Source of the DNA: Thalassia testudinum
Taxonomy: Eukaryota; Streptophyta; Magnoliopsida; Alismatales; Hydrocharitaceae
Length of the DNA stretch: 64,000 nucleotides
Direction: 5' to 3'
Assembly (NCBI GenBank): GCA_037157565.1
Contig: JAZHRO010000036.1
Span: 20,944,501 to 21,008,500 of the forward strand
A model generated the notes under the pieces. It did not search any database. It had not been told where the DNA came from and was given only the letters and a program-made list of their open reading frames with translations. Positions 45,752 to 58,697 of the stretch are shown one piece after another; the stretch's first letter is position 1, and each line of letters begins with the position of its first letter. Position numbers and translations under genes: made by a program.

Positions 45752-47541
45752 TGATCAACGTGTTTCGCATGGTAAAAATCAGTGTTTGGAGGACCCATTG
45801 TCGTAGCTTGCAAAACACGTCTATCAAATAAAATTTATAACTGAAACTCAAAAAGTGAGTCCCAGGTCGAGCACGAGGAGGCGAACGTTTGGTTTTGAAA
45901 ATCAACGTTTCACTTTTTTTTCTTTTTGTCATTTTTGTCTTGTCTAAATTTTTTGGTATTTTTAATAGGGCAAGAGATCAAGTCGATGAAATCTAGCAAA
46001 TCTACTTGCAAAATAAAAAGAGAGAGACAAAGAGAGAAAGAGAAGAATAATCATCCATTTATGAATAAATGTTTGTTACAACTACAAAAGCGAAAAGCTA
46101 CACTACGAAAGTGAAAAAGATAGAAAGATGTGACAGAATCCCCCTCGACAGTCTCTTGGAGGATGACTCACTCTGACATCGCCTGGAGGAAGGTGGTGAG
46201 GAGAGAGACGAAGGAGGACATAGTCAGAGGACGGAGGATGGGATAGGACGACATCATAGCCAGGATCTTCTTCTCGTAGGGAGTTGAGAGGACGACCACA
46301 GGATGCTCCACGGATGAGGATGAGGGGAGGGAAAACTATTTGGTTTTATACTCTAGAGGAGCATCCCGGGCTTGGGACAAGCTCTCTCTAATGCCTTGGA
46401 GGTGGTGAGAGGAAGAGAGGATATGAAGAAGAAGGGAAGGTGTAGGGTCCTTTTATAATGAAGGGAAGAGGAGGAAATCCATCCATGGGCAATTAGTTGT
46501 GGATATAATCATTGCTGAAGATCCACCCAACTATCGCTGAAGATCTGCACCCTTCAATTCCTTTGCTAGCGAGCACAGCTACAAGTGTTACTAAAGGCCA
46601 GCTAGGCTGTCGCTAAAGGTCGGTGCCAACAAAGCACAAGCCCGCTCACAGCTGCTGGCACGCTCATGGACATAGCACGACTGTTGGATCTTTGATGGAC
46701 GATCCAGATCGCGAGCTTGAGTTCGCACCCATCAGTGCGTGTGATCGTGCATTCGTCATCACATCAGATCTTACGTGCATGAATCACGCGCATCGAGCAG
46801 GGCCATGTGGTGAAGCTTTCGTCGCTTGATGGCATCCAATGGGTGTAATCGAATCATGCCCACGCTCTAGAAATTGGGCACAGCGGGCGGGCTTCAAATG
46901 CACGCTCATTGGATTGGAGAGGAAGCTCCACCTGCTGTGCTGAGGCATTGGATTGTTGAGCAGAGTGATCAGATGGCTCGAGCCCTTGACCATTGGATGG
47001 AGATCCAATAGTTGTGATTTAGCGTGGCTCTCCTTCAGCTCATGGGGCACGGTCGATATTGCGTGGCCTGAATGGCACCACGTGGCGCCATTTGGGTCAT
47101 CCATCTTCTGTCTGTTGTAGAGGGTGCCACGGTGCTTGGATCGAGATGATTTTCTCGTTGCTGGACTGTGATCGTCACTCCAGATCCATCCGTATGGTCA
47201 GATTTTTCATCCGAAGCTCGTATGGATGTCGCATTGCCCCCTGGCCATTAATCTTCCTCAAACTTCAGATGATGCTACGAGACTTCGATCTAGACAATTT
47301 TGAAGGCATTAGACTCAGACTATCATCCTGATTAGATCTTTGCAATCTGATCGTCCATCTGAGGCCCTGAAATAAATCTTCTCTCTTGACCATAAAAAGG
47401 ACCTAATTAACCTAAAATATTTACAACTACTATAAATGCAGGATGATGCATGCTATGCAATATTTATATCATGAAATGCAAATCTGAGCCTAGGAACATG
47501 CATGATTAGGCATTTTAACATAAATAGATGTGTCTATATCA
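45752..47541 (-). repeat. 3' LTR of A3
   Basis: TGATCAACGT...TATATCA, 1790 bases, followed by the PPT (47542-47560, plus strand TACCCCCATACCTATC). TATA box on minus strand at 46451-46457; stem-loop at 46990-47011. Confidence 0.9.
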
Positions 47542-49089
47542 TACCCCCATACCTATCTTTTGCTAGTCCCTAACAAAATTAAATTACATGCTATGTGTAA
47601 AAACAAAATTAGTACTTAATCGCTTAGGCCGACGTTGTTTATTAGCAATAGAAAATTTCAACTAAGGTCCTAAACTACGAAGACTCAGCAGTACCCGAGT
47701 GTCTGCCAGAATACAGACTGCCCGAGTCCTTGCCTTATTTGAAAAAGGAAGATACATTTTTTTTTTGCTTTTTCTTCTTTTCCAATTCTTTTAGACTTTT
47801 GGACTTTGAGAGTTTCAGGATAACTTTTTACGGCTACTCGACCTGCCCAAGACTCGAAAAGGACTCTAGGTGCTAAGCATTTTGTGACTAGGCATTTTGA
47901 AAGACTCACTAGGCAATCGTTAAAATGGACTTTGGGTTTCTACGACCCTAGGTGACCTTGCCTAGAGGTTTATCTTTTCCTACGGTAGCTTTCTCCTTAC
48001 TTTTATTTATGGGGTCAACATAAAGGTGAAACCAGTGTATATCTCCCCGATTTATTCTACTTCCTCACTTCTTCCCTAAGTGTTTTGGGAATTATTGTGC
48101 ATTTTTGTGAGCTGAGCTCTAGACAACCGGCCAAAAGATTATTAACCATGGTAACTTGCCAGCCATACTCGTGCGATGATGTGTGGTTTTATTTATTTTA
48201 TTTATTTTCACCTTTTCTATTTTTTTTTCTTTTCTCCCTTTTTTTCCTAAGTAGGTGGCTTCCCAGATCTAAGATTTACCTACAGGCAGTACGAAAAAAA
48301 TGATTTTGTGGCTGGGATCTAGACAATCGGCCAATGAGCTGTTACCACCAACAACTTGCTGGCCATACCACCCTAGATAGTTCATTAGCTACCCAATTTC
48401 TGAAGAAACCACTGAAAAGTGAGTCAGTAAAAAAAGTGTGTAGATGCTCAGGCTTAAAGTCCCCTCAAACCAGAGGGCAGGTTGATAAGTCGTATACTTA
48501 TCAACCCAATTTATTGACTGATTTAAAATAGAATTACTTGGCGAGGACTATAGGCTAAGTTGACATTCGTGTGAACACCGGGGCTAACTAACCCAAGGAC
48601 CTAAAGAGTCAAAGTGTTCAGGTCCTATCGTATCGTTTCCTAAAGTTAATAACTTACAAAAGCCTAAGTACTCTTCTCCTAGTTCTTTTTTTTTGTTTGT
48701 CTTTTTGAATTTTCAATTTTCTTTTTAAAGAAACTAAAAGAAATTCTACGGAGTTAACAAAATGATTTCAAGAATTAATTATCCACCCCCCCATGCCAAA
48801 ATGATGCAGTGTCCACATTGTAAAAGTAAAGACTTGAAAAGGACGGAGTGAACAGAATATCACCTGAATTTCTTGAAAATCCGATCGCTCCACAAAGAAC
48901 ATGGAATATACACACGTCCTTAGTTTACTTCCTTCAGCTAGGCATAATATACATAAAAGGAAGAAATTGAGAATTCACAAGTGCGGATCAGAATCAAAAT
49001 CAAAAGACTAATCCGTAGACCCGCCAGCAGAAGATGTGCATAGATGTGGACCAAGTTATGGTATAGACCCGTAACCCAAGGTTGAGTGG
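47542..49089 (-). other. PPT and 3' region of A3
   Basis: Non-coding; a repeated block around AACTTGCCAGCCATACT (near 48150) and, mutated, near 48350; internal hairpin/PPT-like tract at 48783-48822. Collinear with A2 28619-30099. Confidence 0.65.
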
Positions 49090-50660
49090 TTCCAAGGTTC
49101 TGGATGAAAATCACCCAGAATCAAAGATTGTTGTATTTATGGGGTCGAGCCTGTGGTTTGGTGGTGTGCAACCCAAGACTAAAGTGTCAAACAAAAGGTA
49201 GATTTTGTTCACTAGGTTCAAATGTCCACTTAACATTCAGCTCAAAAAAATAATCAATTATTCCAATCTTGGGTCATACATCAAAGGTATAGTAAGGGTC
49301 CTGGTAAAAAGTAGGTGGTTTTAGGTTAATAAGAACCCTTAAAAACAAACTCCTACTTTCCCTGAAGTTAACTTCCCAGACCCTCACTTCCAAATTCCTA
49401 TCCTCCAACATCAATTGTTTGGGCTTTAGGACCTTTAGCATATCATTCAACCCATATGATTTACCCAAGTCCAGAAATCATAGTTGACTCAGAATTGACT
49501 TGGGTACAATGATTTCCAAATCAAAATCATTCCCTTCGGGGTGTGGCTGAGGAATGGGGCTACTAATTGAATCTTCTAGTAAATGAGGATTCAAATCCTC
49601 CAAGTTAGCCCCAACCGAATCCAAATCTTCAATAATTGGGCTATCAAATGGTTCGTCAGATTCCTCAAGCCCACTCATCTCACTAAAATCATCTTCCTTA
49701 CACTCAAGTGAGACTTCACGAAGAGATTCTTCACCCTCAGAGTCAAAGAATTCATGATCCTAATTTATATATGTCTCAAAATTGATTGTCATTTCCTGGC
49801 TCAAAAAGACATTATTTTCCTCGCTCCCTGTGTTGGGGAACTCAGGTGAATCAATCGATTCATCCTCAATGGGTTTCCCTAGCCCAACTTGGTTATCCCA
49901 ACCTCAGAAAATCTATCTCCCCCGACAGGCACCTGAGTGGGTTCTAACATTGGCTTTCCTGAAGGGGGTTCATCTTGAGAATCATCCCAAGATTGGATTA
50001 GGGCAACCACAAATTTCATCCTCAACCTCGATAATTTCCCAAGAAGAAACTCACTCAGGTATTTATCCCTAACATTTTGGATCAAATCCAACAAAGAACT
50101 ATTAAGTTCATCAATCATTTTGATCATAGGCTCCAATGCTTCCGTGCATGGTATTGGTAGAGCTTCTAAAGATTGAATGGTGTTCTTCAAGTTAGCCAAC
50201 ACCTTGTCTTGGACCTTCTTCACCTAAACTGACTGGTTCTATTCAGGGTTGGGTGGGTTCTTGTTAAATCTAGGGGAGTCAAGATATTGAGGTTCTCGAG
50301 TCCTTCCCTGATAGTAAGTCATCTCGGGTTGTTCAAAAAATGAAGGTGATCTACACTCAGTGGAATACTGGGGAGGGTAGATGTTATAATCATCATATCC
50401 TTCATGATTATAGATTGGGTCGGTTTGATCATCAAAGGATCTAGATCTATAATCATTGTAGCTTTTGAAGGATAGTAATCATAGTCTTATTGTCTAGGGT
50501 TAGACCCTCGACACTGAGGTCTAGATTCAAATCCCCAATCAAAATTGTCCTGGCTAGTGGATGGGTAATTCTAGGTCAAGTCCGGATAGTAATCCTCTTG
50601 GGTATAAGTGGTGGTAGGAGGGTAAGATGGGAAATGCGTGTAAGATGTGGAAGGATACAT
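49090..50660 (-). pseudogene. Orphan family A protein, A3 copy (decayed)
   Basis: Minus strand from ATG 50660 (MYPSTSYTHFPSYPPTTTY). The N-terminal Y/P/S-rich part has stops. 50223-49879 is open and carries the helical domain (LANLKNTIQSLEA, LLDLIQNVRDKYLSEFLLGKLSRLRMKF). A frameshift follows near 49880; the acidic linker is 49678-49478 and the C-terminal block is 49468-49274 (LINLKPPTFYQDPYYTFDV), then a stop and decayed tail. All three copies agree on domain order. Confidence 0.6.
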
Positions 50661-51917
50661 GGTAGAATAGGAGGGAAATCAGAAGAGAGAAAGGAGCCCT
50701 GCAATACAAGCAATCAACCCTGCCTTTGGTGGGTTAGCTTAAAGACCTATAGACTCCCAAGATTCATCTTGAGATTATAAATGATTTGGTCTACTTTTAT
50801 CCGGTCAATCCAACTACTTAGAAGGAGTGGTTGGGGAGAAGGTTCTTTCTTTGGCTTGTGCCTCCGGTTCCTGGTGTACCCCTCAACCGTGGTCGTTTGA
50901 TGCTACACCCCTAGCTAGACATCAGATGGACTAGTAGAAGTAGATTAATCGAGACAAATCTCAATCTGAGCCCTGAAGAGCAAATCAATCCTTAAGGACA
51001 ACGTCTACTCAGTTTTAATTAGGCTTAGGATGATTGTGCTCTTAGAATGTGATGGGCCCTTTCGATGGGTTGTACCCTTAATGATTGATTCAAATGTGTG
51101 TGTGTGCACAACCAGGTTTACAAACAAGGTATTTGATGATGTGTCTTTTAGCGTTCAACCTTGTTTAGTAGCTTTTAGGGTTTAATCTTTAGGTGTATTC
51201 AATCAAGGTTCAGTAGAACACTCCAGATTTTACAAGCACTGGTGAAGATGTATTCCTTTAGAAATCAGAAGAAAATGTGGAGTGCCTAGTTCAGCCCTAA
51301 AATTCAACCCTAAGTGGCAAACTACTTGATGAATCAATTTTAAATTGAGTGGTGCGGCCCAAACAGCTCAATCAAACAGCCTATTGCACCACTTGATTAA
51401 GGCACACAAAAAGTCTTAGCCTAATTAGATTTCTACTCACTTATGTGTGTGTTGAGTTAAGGTATACCAGATCCACAAGTTAGATCTCGGTTAAGTGGTA
51501 GAATCAATGTGATTGTGCACCTTAGGATGAGAATTTGTGGGTGTTAAGTGTGTCTCTTTCAGAAAATCCCACAAGAGAAGAGTATATATTTTTTATTTTT
51601 TTTATATATGCGGAGTGGGTGAGGTGAGTGGAGTGACAATCAAACAACCAAAATCTATCCTAGGGTTTATGCAAGCACCTAAGTTGAATTGGGTTTGAGT
51701 TATTAGGTTATGGAATGAAAACTAGGGTGGGGGTGGTGGGGATAAACTTACAAAACCTTCATTTGCACTTTTCTTCAATCTAACTACTCTTGTTCGCGTC
51801 AGATGAGTACCTGCAATCACAGTAAGATCAGAGAAAAACTAAGATAAAAGTTATGTAAGGTGGAAAAACATGGAAAAAATACCAAACAGCGTTGCCTCCC
51901 CAGCAACGGCATGAAAA
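50661..51917 (-). other. Leader and PBS of A3
   Basis: About 1.25 kb non-coding; PBS (plus strand CCCCAGCAACGGCATGA) at about 51898-51914. Matches A1 19695-20865 and 21650-22829. Confidence 0.7.
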
Positions 51918-53086
51918 TGATGAAGTGTGTTTCGCGTGGTAAAAATTGGGGTTTGGAGGACCTATCGTTGTAGCTCACAAAATGCATCTATCAGATAAAA
52001 TTTATAGCCAAAACTTGAAAAGTGAGTCCCGGGTCGAACACGGGGAGGCGAACATTTGGTTTTGAAAATCCGCATTTCGCTTTTTTTTCTTTTTGTCTTT
52101 TTGTCTTTAGCCCAGATGGCCATAGCTAATGTTGTGCCATCCAGACTCCGCATCTCGCTAAATGTCAACTCCAACCAAGCACACGTCCGTTCACAGCTAA
52201 TGGCACGTGCATGGACAAAGCACGATCGTTAGATCTTTGATGGACGCTCCAGATTGCGTGCTTGAGTTCGTACCCACCAGCATGTGTGATCGTGTGTCCA
52301 TTGTCATGTCAGATCTTGCGTGCATGAATCGCACACATTGAGCAGCGCCACGTGGCGAAGCTTCCTTCGCTTGATGGCATTCAACGAATGCAATCAAATT
52401 GCGCCCACGCTCGTGAAATTGGGCGCAGCGGCCAGGCTTCGAACGCATGCTCATTGGATGGGAGAGGAAGCTCCACCCACTGTTCTGAGGCATTGGATTG
52501 TCGAGCGGAGTGATCAAATGGCTCGAGCCCTTGACCGTTGGATGGAGATCCAATGGTTACGATTTGGCATGGCACTCCTTAAACTCATGAGGCACGGCTG
52601 ATATTGGGCGGCCTAGATGGCACCACGTGGTGCCATCTGGGCCGTCCATCTTCTGTCTGTTGTAGAGGGTGCCACGATGCTTGGATCGAGATGATTCCCA
52701 TGTTACCTTACTGTGATCGTCACTCTGGATCCATCCATATGGTCAGATTTTGCATTCGAAGCCCATATGGATGTCACATTACCCCCTAGCTGTTGATCTT
52801 CCTCGGGCTTCATATGATGCTATGGGACTCTGATCTATATGATTTTGGAGGCATTAGACTCTGATCATTATCCTGATCAGATCTCTATGATCCGATCATC
52901 CATTCGAGGCCCTGAAATAAATCTTCTCTCCTAACAATAAAAAGGACCTAATTAACCTAAAATATATAAAACTACTCCAAATGCGGGATGATGCATACTA
53001 CGCATTATTTATATCATGAAATGCAAATGTGAGCCTAGAAACATGCATGATTGGGCATTTTAACCTAAATAGATGTCTCTATATCA
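51918..53086 (-). repeat. 5' LTR of A3 (internally deleted, no TATA box)
   Basis: TGATGAAGTG...TATATCA, 1169 bases. At about 52110 the sequence jumps over roughly 620 bases present in the 3' LTR (about 45940-46570), including its TATA box. Stem-loop at 52535-52556 retained. Confidence 0.85.
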
Positions 53087-53687
53087 ACGAGTGAAGATGT
53101 GTTCCTTTTAAAACTTAAAATAATATGGAGTGCTTGGTTAATCCCTAAAAGTTGAACCTATGTGGTAGCTACTTGATGAATTATTTTTAGTTGAAGTGGA
53201 ATGGCCCAAACAACTCAATCAATTAGCCTAATGCACCACTTAATTAGGCACACAAGTGATTACCTAATCTGATTTCTACTCAATTATATGTTGATGAGTG
53301 TACTGGTTCCAAAGATCAGGTTACCAATTGAGTATGAAGAATCAGAAGTTGTGTACCTTTGTGAGATTTTTTTAAAAAACAATTCTTTTATATGAGGAAG
53401 GTGAGGCTGGTGGAAGTGTCAAATAAACAATCAAAACAGACCTTAGAGTTTATGCAAGCTCCTAGGTTAATTAGGTTTTCTGTTATTGGGTGGTGGAATG
53501 AAATCTAGTGAGTGGGGAGATGGGGTTACTTACAGACCCTTCAACGACACTTTACTCCAATCTACCACTTTTGCCTGCCTCGTGAGAGTACCTGCAAGCA
53601 CAATAAGAAAGGAGAGAAGTGAGGTAAATGACAAGTTAGAAAGCATGAAAAATCAAAGAACATCGCCACCCCGGCAATGGTCCAAAA
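53087..53687 (-). mobile_element. A2 leader remainder and PBS
   Basis: Continues A2 after TSD ACGAG, matching A3 about 51240-51917. PBS (plus strand CCCCGGCAATGGTCCA) at 53669-53684. Non-coding. Confidence 0.75.
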
Positions 53688-55595
53688 TGTTGAAGTGGAA
53701 AATTTGCGCAAAAAGATTTGAGTTTTGAAAACCCGTTATCATAGCGTAATTTGAGAGAAAAATCCATCAATAGATAATTTTAATCGAAACTCAAAAGGAA
53801 TTCCAAGTCGAACACAGGGAGGTAGACGTTTGATCAAAAACTGCGTTTGATTTCTTGTCACAAAGTAGATTTGCTAGTTGAATTGAATCTACACTAGCTA
53901 TCTACTTAAAGAATAAAGAATAGAAGAGAGAGAAAGAATAATACAAATAAAGACAAAATAGAGAGAGAATGAACAGGTATTTCATAATCATTGAATCAAG
54001 TTCATTACATCTAATGACTACACCAGAAATCAGGAAATCTATACTAGAAAGCAATAAAAGAGGAGGTAGAGAGAGGTTATCCTACTTGACAATTGCTTGG
54101 AGGATGAGTCGCACTGACGGAGCACCTAGAAGAACATGGTGAGATGTGGGACGAGGGAGAACGAAGGCAGACAACAGAGGACAGGGCAGGGCGACATCAC
54201 CTTGGGATCCACTTCCTGAACGACGGTGAGAAGACAATCGCGGGTGCTCCACGAATGGGGATGAGAAGGTAGAAAGTTTCTAATGTAAACTCTAATGGAA
54301 CATCCTGGGTTTGGGACAAGGTCTTAGAGGTTTGGAGGGGGTGAGAGAAGAGAGAAAGAGATGAAGAAAGTGTGGGGGTTGTAGGGCCTTTTATAGGTGA
54401 GGATTGGAGGGGTAGAATGGTCTTTTTAAGGCTTTGAATTTAATACAGGGGTCTTTAGTGACGGATTTAAACATCACTAAAGACCCCATGTTGTTGAGGA
54501 ACGTGTGCTCACCTCCAAGTCTTCTTCTATGCACGCAATGCATATGCATGATTGCTTGCTCTCAGCCGTCCAATCGCGAGATCGGATAGCTTGAGATCCA
54601 TGTGCCTCTCTGCTTCGCATGCTTTCATCTACACATACAATCGCCCATGCACAAATCACAGCCTCTAGGCACACCACGTGGCCACTCCATCGAGCATCTG
54701 CCATGCATCCAACTGCTGAATTTAGCCGAACATGCTCCTGCACTAGATTTTGCTATGAAGCGCAAGTCGAACTCGCGCTACGTGATGCTTGAGAACGCGG
54801 GCGACTAACGCGCTACACCCGCAAATTGTCTCAAAGACAATCCATGGGTCCCTTTCTCACAACCGTTGGATTAGAATCCAATGGTCCGGATCATTTGTTG
54901 CTCGAGTGAACATGGTACCAATCGGTCGACGTGGCGAGATGCAGACTGTTGGATCAAGATCCAACGGTTGACATTGAAGCCTCATCTTCCCTTCGTAAAA
55001 GCATGAAGGTAGGCAAGGATTAATCTTTACCATTGGATGGTGATCCAAGTGCTGAGAGGAGATGGTGTGGATGAGGAGAGAGAGACAACAGCCAAGCCTT
55101 GGGTGGCTTGGGCTGCTGAGATGGCACCACATGGTGCCATCTTCACCATCCATCTTCTGTGACATGTAGATGGTGCCATAGATGTTGGATTGGACTGATT
55201 TTCATGCCGCTGGGCTGCGATCGTCGATTCGAACCCATCTGTGTGGTCGGATTTGTCATCTGATGTATAGATTTACACCACCTTGGCCCTTTGACCTTTG
55301 ATCTTTCTCGGACTGTATCTGATGCTACAGAAGAACCATCGGGGCCATCCTAGAGTCGTTGAACTCTGATCGTTGCCCTGATCAAGTCCATATGGTTGAA
55401 TCCTCAATCCAAGGCCTCGATTAAATATCATTCTATTCCTTGACCACAAAAAAAGAAAATTAACCTAAACTTTATACAATCTAAACTAAATGGAAAATGA
55501 TGCATGTTATGCAATATTTATATTGCATAATGCAACTATACACCTAAGAACATGCATAAATAGATGGTTTATGTGATATAAAAATGTTTACATCA
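53688..55595 (-). repeat. 5' LTR of A2
   Basis: TGTTGAAGTG...TTTACATCA, 1908 bases, partner of 26742-28618. TATA box on minus strand at 54389-54395; stem-loops at 54863-54884 and 54946-54967. Confidence 0.92.
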
Positions 55596-56968
55596 TTCCG
55601 TGTCACCTGGACATGGTGGTAAGGCTGGAGTAGGTCGAAGCAAGGCAATCAGAGGTGGAGATGATGATGGTGACAGCGAGCCATGGCGTAACCTACAATT
55701 CACAAGTAGGGCTCAAAAAGCCCCAATCAGATAGCTCCTGAGCTTCAACAAGTGGTGGCGAAGGTGATGATGGGGTTCCTGTGGTGTGTGAGTCCATGTG
55801 GGGGGTGAGTGAAGTTAGAGAAAGTGTACAGTGAAGGGTGAGTTTGGTGGCGTGATTGAGTGGATGGAATGATGAATAGGTAGAGGGGTTTTGGTCGAGG
55901 AGGTGTGGCGGAGGTTTTGGAGGTGATGCGGGGGTGTTTGGTGGTCTGTGGAGTGCGGAAGGCTTCACCGGAGGCTTGGTCGAAGTAGAGGAAGATGAAC
56001 TGGGAGAGGTTGATTAGTCGGTCGAGTTGGGATAAGAAGGGACTGGAAAGGATTAGGAGAGGGAAAGGAAGAAGATTATCGTAAACTAAGGATGAAAAGG
56101 ATGGGGATTTCCACGTCGATGTGATGGTTGGACGTGGAGAAGACAAATTCTTCGTTGAGTGAGGGTGATGACAATGATGAGGAAGGTGGCTCCTACTGTG
56201 GCTGGCAAGGAGAGGAGGAAGGTGAGGAAGAAGGTCAGCCACTTCATTTGTCCGTCTAGTGGCCAGAGGAATGAGGTCAAGGAGGCTCGCTGGAGCTAGG
56301 ATGGAGAAGGTCGGGGAAGGAGTTGAAGAATGATTTTGTCCTCAAACCTTGCTAAGGAGAAAGGCCACACTATGGGGGGCCTTTTAAATGTCCAAGGGCA
56401 GCTTCCAAGCTTGGAAACAAGCTCGAGGAGCTCCAAATTTTGGGGAAGAAGATCCTTGATCTTGAGGAGTTTGCACAAGCTTTGTGGTGTGAATCAAAAT
56501 CCAAGGTGTGGTTCAGATGATTGGGGATTTTCTTAAGATCATTCCTTTCAATTTTCGAAGGATTTGATCAAGAAATCAGGGAGAAATCCCAGATTGAAGA
56601 TCAATGCTTTGGGTTCCTCTTGTCAAAGGTGGCAAGGACTATTTTGAAGAAAATGATGAGAAGGGATGAGCTGATCCAGCTAGAAGGAGCTGGGATCCAG
56701 CTAGGATGAGCTGGATCCAACTAAGATGCAGTTGATAGATGCTTCTTCTTCATCTTCTGCCTTTTTGAGTGCCAAGGTATGTGGGATTTGACTTTCTACC
56801 TATCCTTGACACTTAAATAGACACATCAAAAATACAAATAAAATGCAATGCATGCCTAACCTAGGTGAATGCCTAAATGTAGCCTGAAAACCCATTTGCA
56901 AAGTTAAAAGCCTGAGAGCTAGATCTATTTTAGGGTATAAGAATGATGATAAACTAGCGTTTATCATC
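55596..56968 (-). repeat. B0 3' LTR, right part
   Basis: Continues the LTR broken at 26741. The middle resembles B3 60900-61700 in character (GGTGGAG-rich, GAAGGTGAGG) and the region near 56340-56420 matches B2 33030-33120 (gene-poor, CCAAGCTTGGAA). It ends near a perfect 10-base-arm hairpin GATGATAAAC/GTTTATCATC (56945-56968), the counterpart of the palindromic LTR end of B2. Confidence 0.6.
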
Positions 56969-58697
56969 CCATAGCATATCATCGACCTTAGAAGCCTAAT
57001 CTTTTCAGTCTGGCTTAGCTGTTTTCTGGAGGATTGACTTGATCTTTCGGTTGGACACTTCGACCTATCCATTCATTTATGGGTTGTAAGGCATGGAAAT
57101 ATTGCATGTGACACCATACTTGGATAAGAGATTTCTGAATTGGGTGTGTGCGAAATGGGACTCACCATCACTGATGATGGCTTTTGTCATCCTGAATTGG
57201 CTAAAGATGTTTTTCTTGATAAACTTAATTACGACCTTCCAGTCATTGGATTTGGTTGGGATGGCTTCTATCCATTTGGACACATAGTTGACTGCGACAA
57301 GGATATATTGGTGTCTAAAGGATGGAATGGAGGGTCCCACAAAATCTATTCCCCAAACATCAAAAATATCTACCACCATGATGGGGCTTAATGTCATTTC
57401 ATCTCTATGGTCATGTTTCCAATAGCATGGAAACATGTACATGCTCGAGGGAAATGATAGGCATCTTTAAAAATAGACAACCAATAGAATCGAGATAGCA
57501 AAATTTTGGCAACCGTCCTTTTGCCCAAAAAGTGACCATTGCAAGTGAAAGTGTGACAGAAAGTCAAAATGATGTGAAACTCATTTTCTGTGACAAACCG
57601 TCAAATAATTTGATCACTACATATCTTATATAACTCAGGATCTTCCTAAGAGTAAAATTTGGCCTCAGCTAAAAACCAATCACGTCAGTTTTTGGACCGA
57701 CCCTTAGGTATTCTACCAATGGCTAAATAATTAACAATATTGGCAAACTAAGGGGTTTTACTCCTGAGACAGCAAGGTTTGCTTGATCTAGAAAGGAGTC
57801 GGAAATTGGGATTTTTGCCTATGTAACATCAACCAGGATTCTCAATAAGTGATTAACCACTACGTCCGGTGACCTAGCTTTATCTTTGATTTCTAGATCA
57901 AATTCTTGTAAATGTAGAATCCACCTAATAAGTCAGGGCTTCGCATCCTTTTTTCCTAAAAGGTGCTGCAAAGCAAAGTGGTTGGTATAGATGATCACAT
58001 GAGAACCTAGTAAGTTCAAAATTTCTCTAAAGCGAAAACTACTGCCAACAATTCTTTCTCAGTAGTTGTGTAATTCCACCAAGTCCGATCTAGAGTCTTA
58101 TTGGCAAAGTATATGACATGGGCATTTTGTCAATTTTTTGACCTAGGATGCTCCCATAGCGAAGTCAAATGCATCATACATGATTTCAAATGGAGCCGTC
58201 TAGCAACTTGGTTGTAAAACTAGAGCACAAGTGATAATGGATTTTAGGAAGTCAAAGGCCTTTAAACATGAATCATCAAAATCAAAAGCGTGCTCCTTAG
58301 TCAGGAGATTAATTAAAGGACTTGAAACTTGGCAGAAATTATGAATAAATCTACGGTAAAAACCCACATGACGTAGGAAAGATCTACCTTGTTTAACAGA
58401 TGTGGGTGGGGGAATTCAAGAGATGGTGCCTACCTTAGCTTAGTCGACTTCTATGCCTCTTTGTGATACTACATGGCCAAGGACAATGCCCTCAATGACT
58501 ATGAAGTGGCTCTCTTTCCAACTAAGGACAAGATTTACATCTATATAACTCCTTAGGATATTGTCAAGATTAGCTTGCTAAGAATCAAAGGAATCCCTAA
58601 AAATTGAAAAATCGTCCATAAATACCTCACGAAAGTCACCTACCATTTTTTAAAAAGATTGCTAACAAGCATTACTAGAATGTGGCGAGTACATTAC
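56969..58697 (-). pseudogene. pol: Ty3/gypsy (Athila/Tat-type) pol remnant: RT-RNaseH-integrase
   Basis: Read on the minus strand from 58697. RT C-terminal half: ATF..CLLAIF, catalytic FMDDFSIF (about 58625-58602), LVLSWKESHFIVIEGIVLGHVVS, then FLRHVGFYRRFIHNF (about 58370). RNase H: AFDFLKSIITCALVLQP, CDASDYAVGA-like MYDAFDFAMGAS, VIIYTNHFALQHLLGKKDAKPWLIRWIL. Integrase: zinc-finger remnant with conserved His pair (about 57550), WGIDFVG (first Asp, about 57345), ISDGESHF (second Asp, about 57165) and NGQVEVSNR (third, Glu, about 57050). Integrase is cut off at about 56969 after VDDMLW. This order is diagnostic of Ty3/gypsy; wording of the motifs points to the Athila/Tat group. Many stops and frameshifts, gag and protease missing, so dead. 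It is directly joined to the B0 LTR in the correct orientation, with the usual 3' region and PPT deleted. Confidence 0.88.

Larger units (their letters stand above)
45752..53086 (-). mobile_element. Family A LTR retrotransposon A3 (full length, uninterrupted)
   Basis: 3' LTR 45752-47541, internal 47542-51917, 5' LTR 51918-53086, perfect TSD ACGAG (45747-45751 and 53087-53091). It is inserted in the leader of A2, an element of its own family. It is the only intact family A internal region and serves as reference for A1 and A2. No gag-pol. Confidence 0.94.
26742..55595 (-). mobile_element. Family A LTR retrotransposon A2 (split by B2 and A3)
   Basis: 3' LTR 26742-28618, internal 28619-31660, then B2 (31661-45152), internal 45153-45751, then A3 (45752-53086), internal 53087-53687, 5' LTR 53688-55595. 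Flanking TTTCG (26737-26741) and TTCCG (55596-55600) is a TSD with one change. Without insertions it is about 8 kb. No gag-pol. Confidence 0.9.

Noticed and set aside
57093..57391. Plus-strand open frames opposite integrase
   Set aside because: Antisense shadows of the decayed pol on the minus strand, which has clear integrase motifs.
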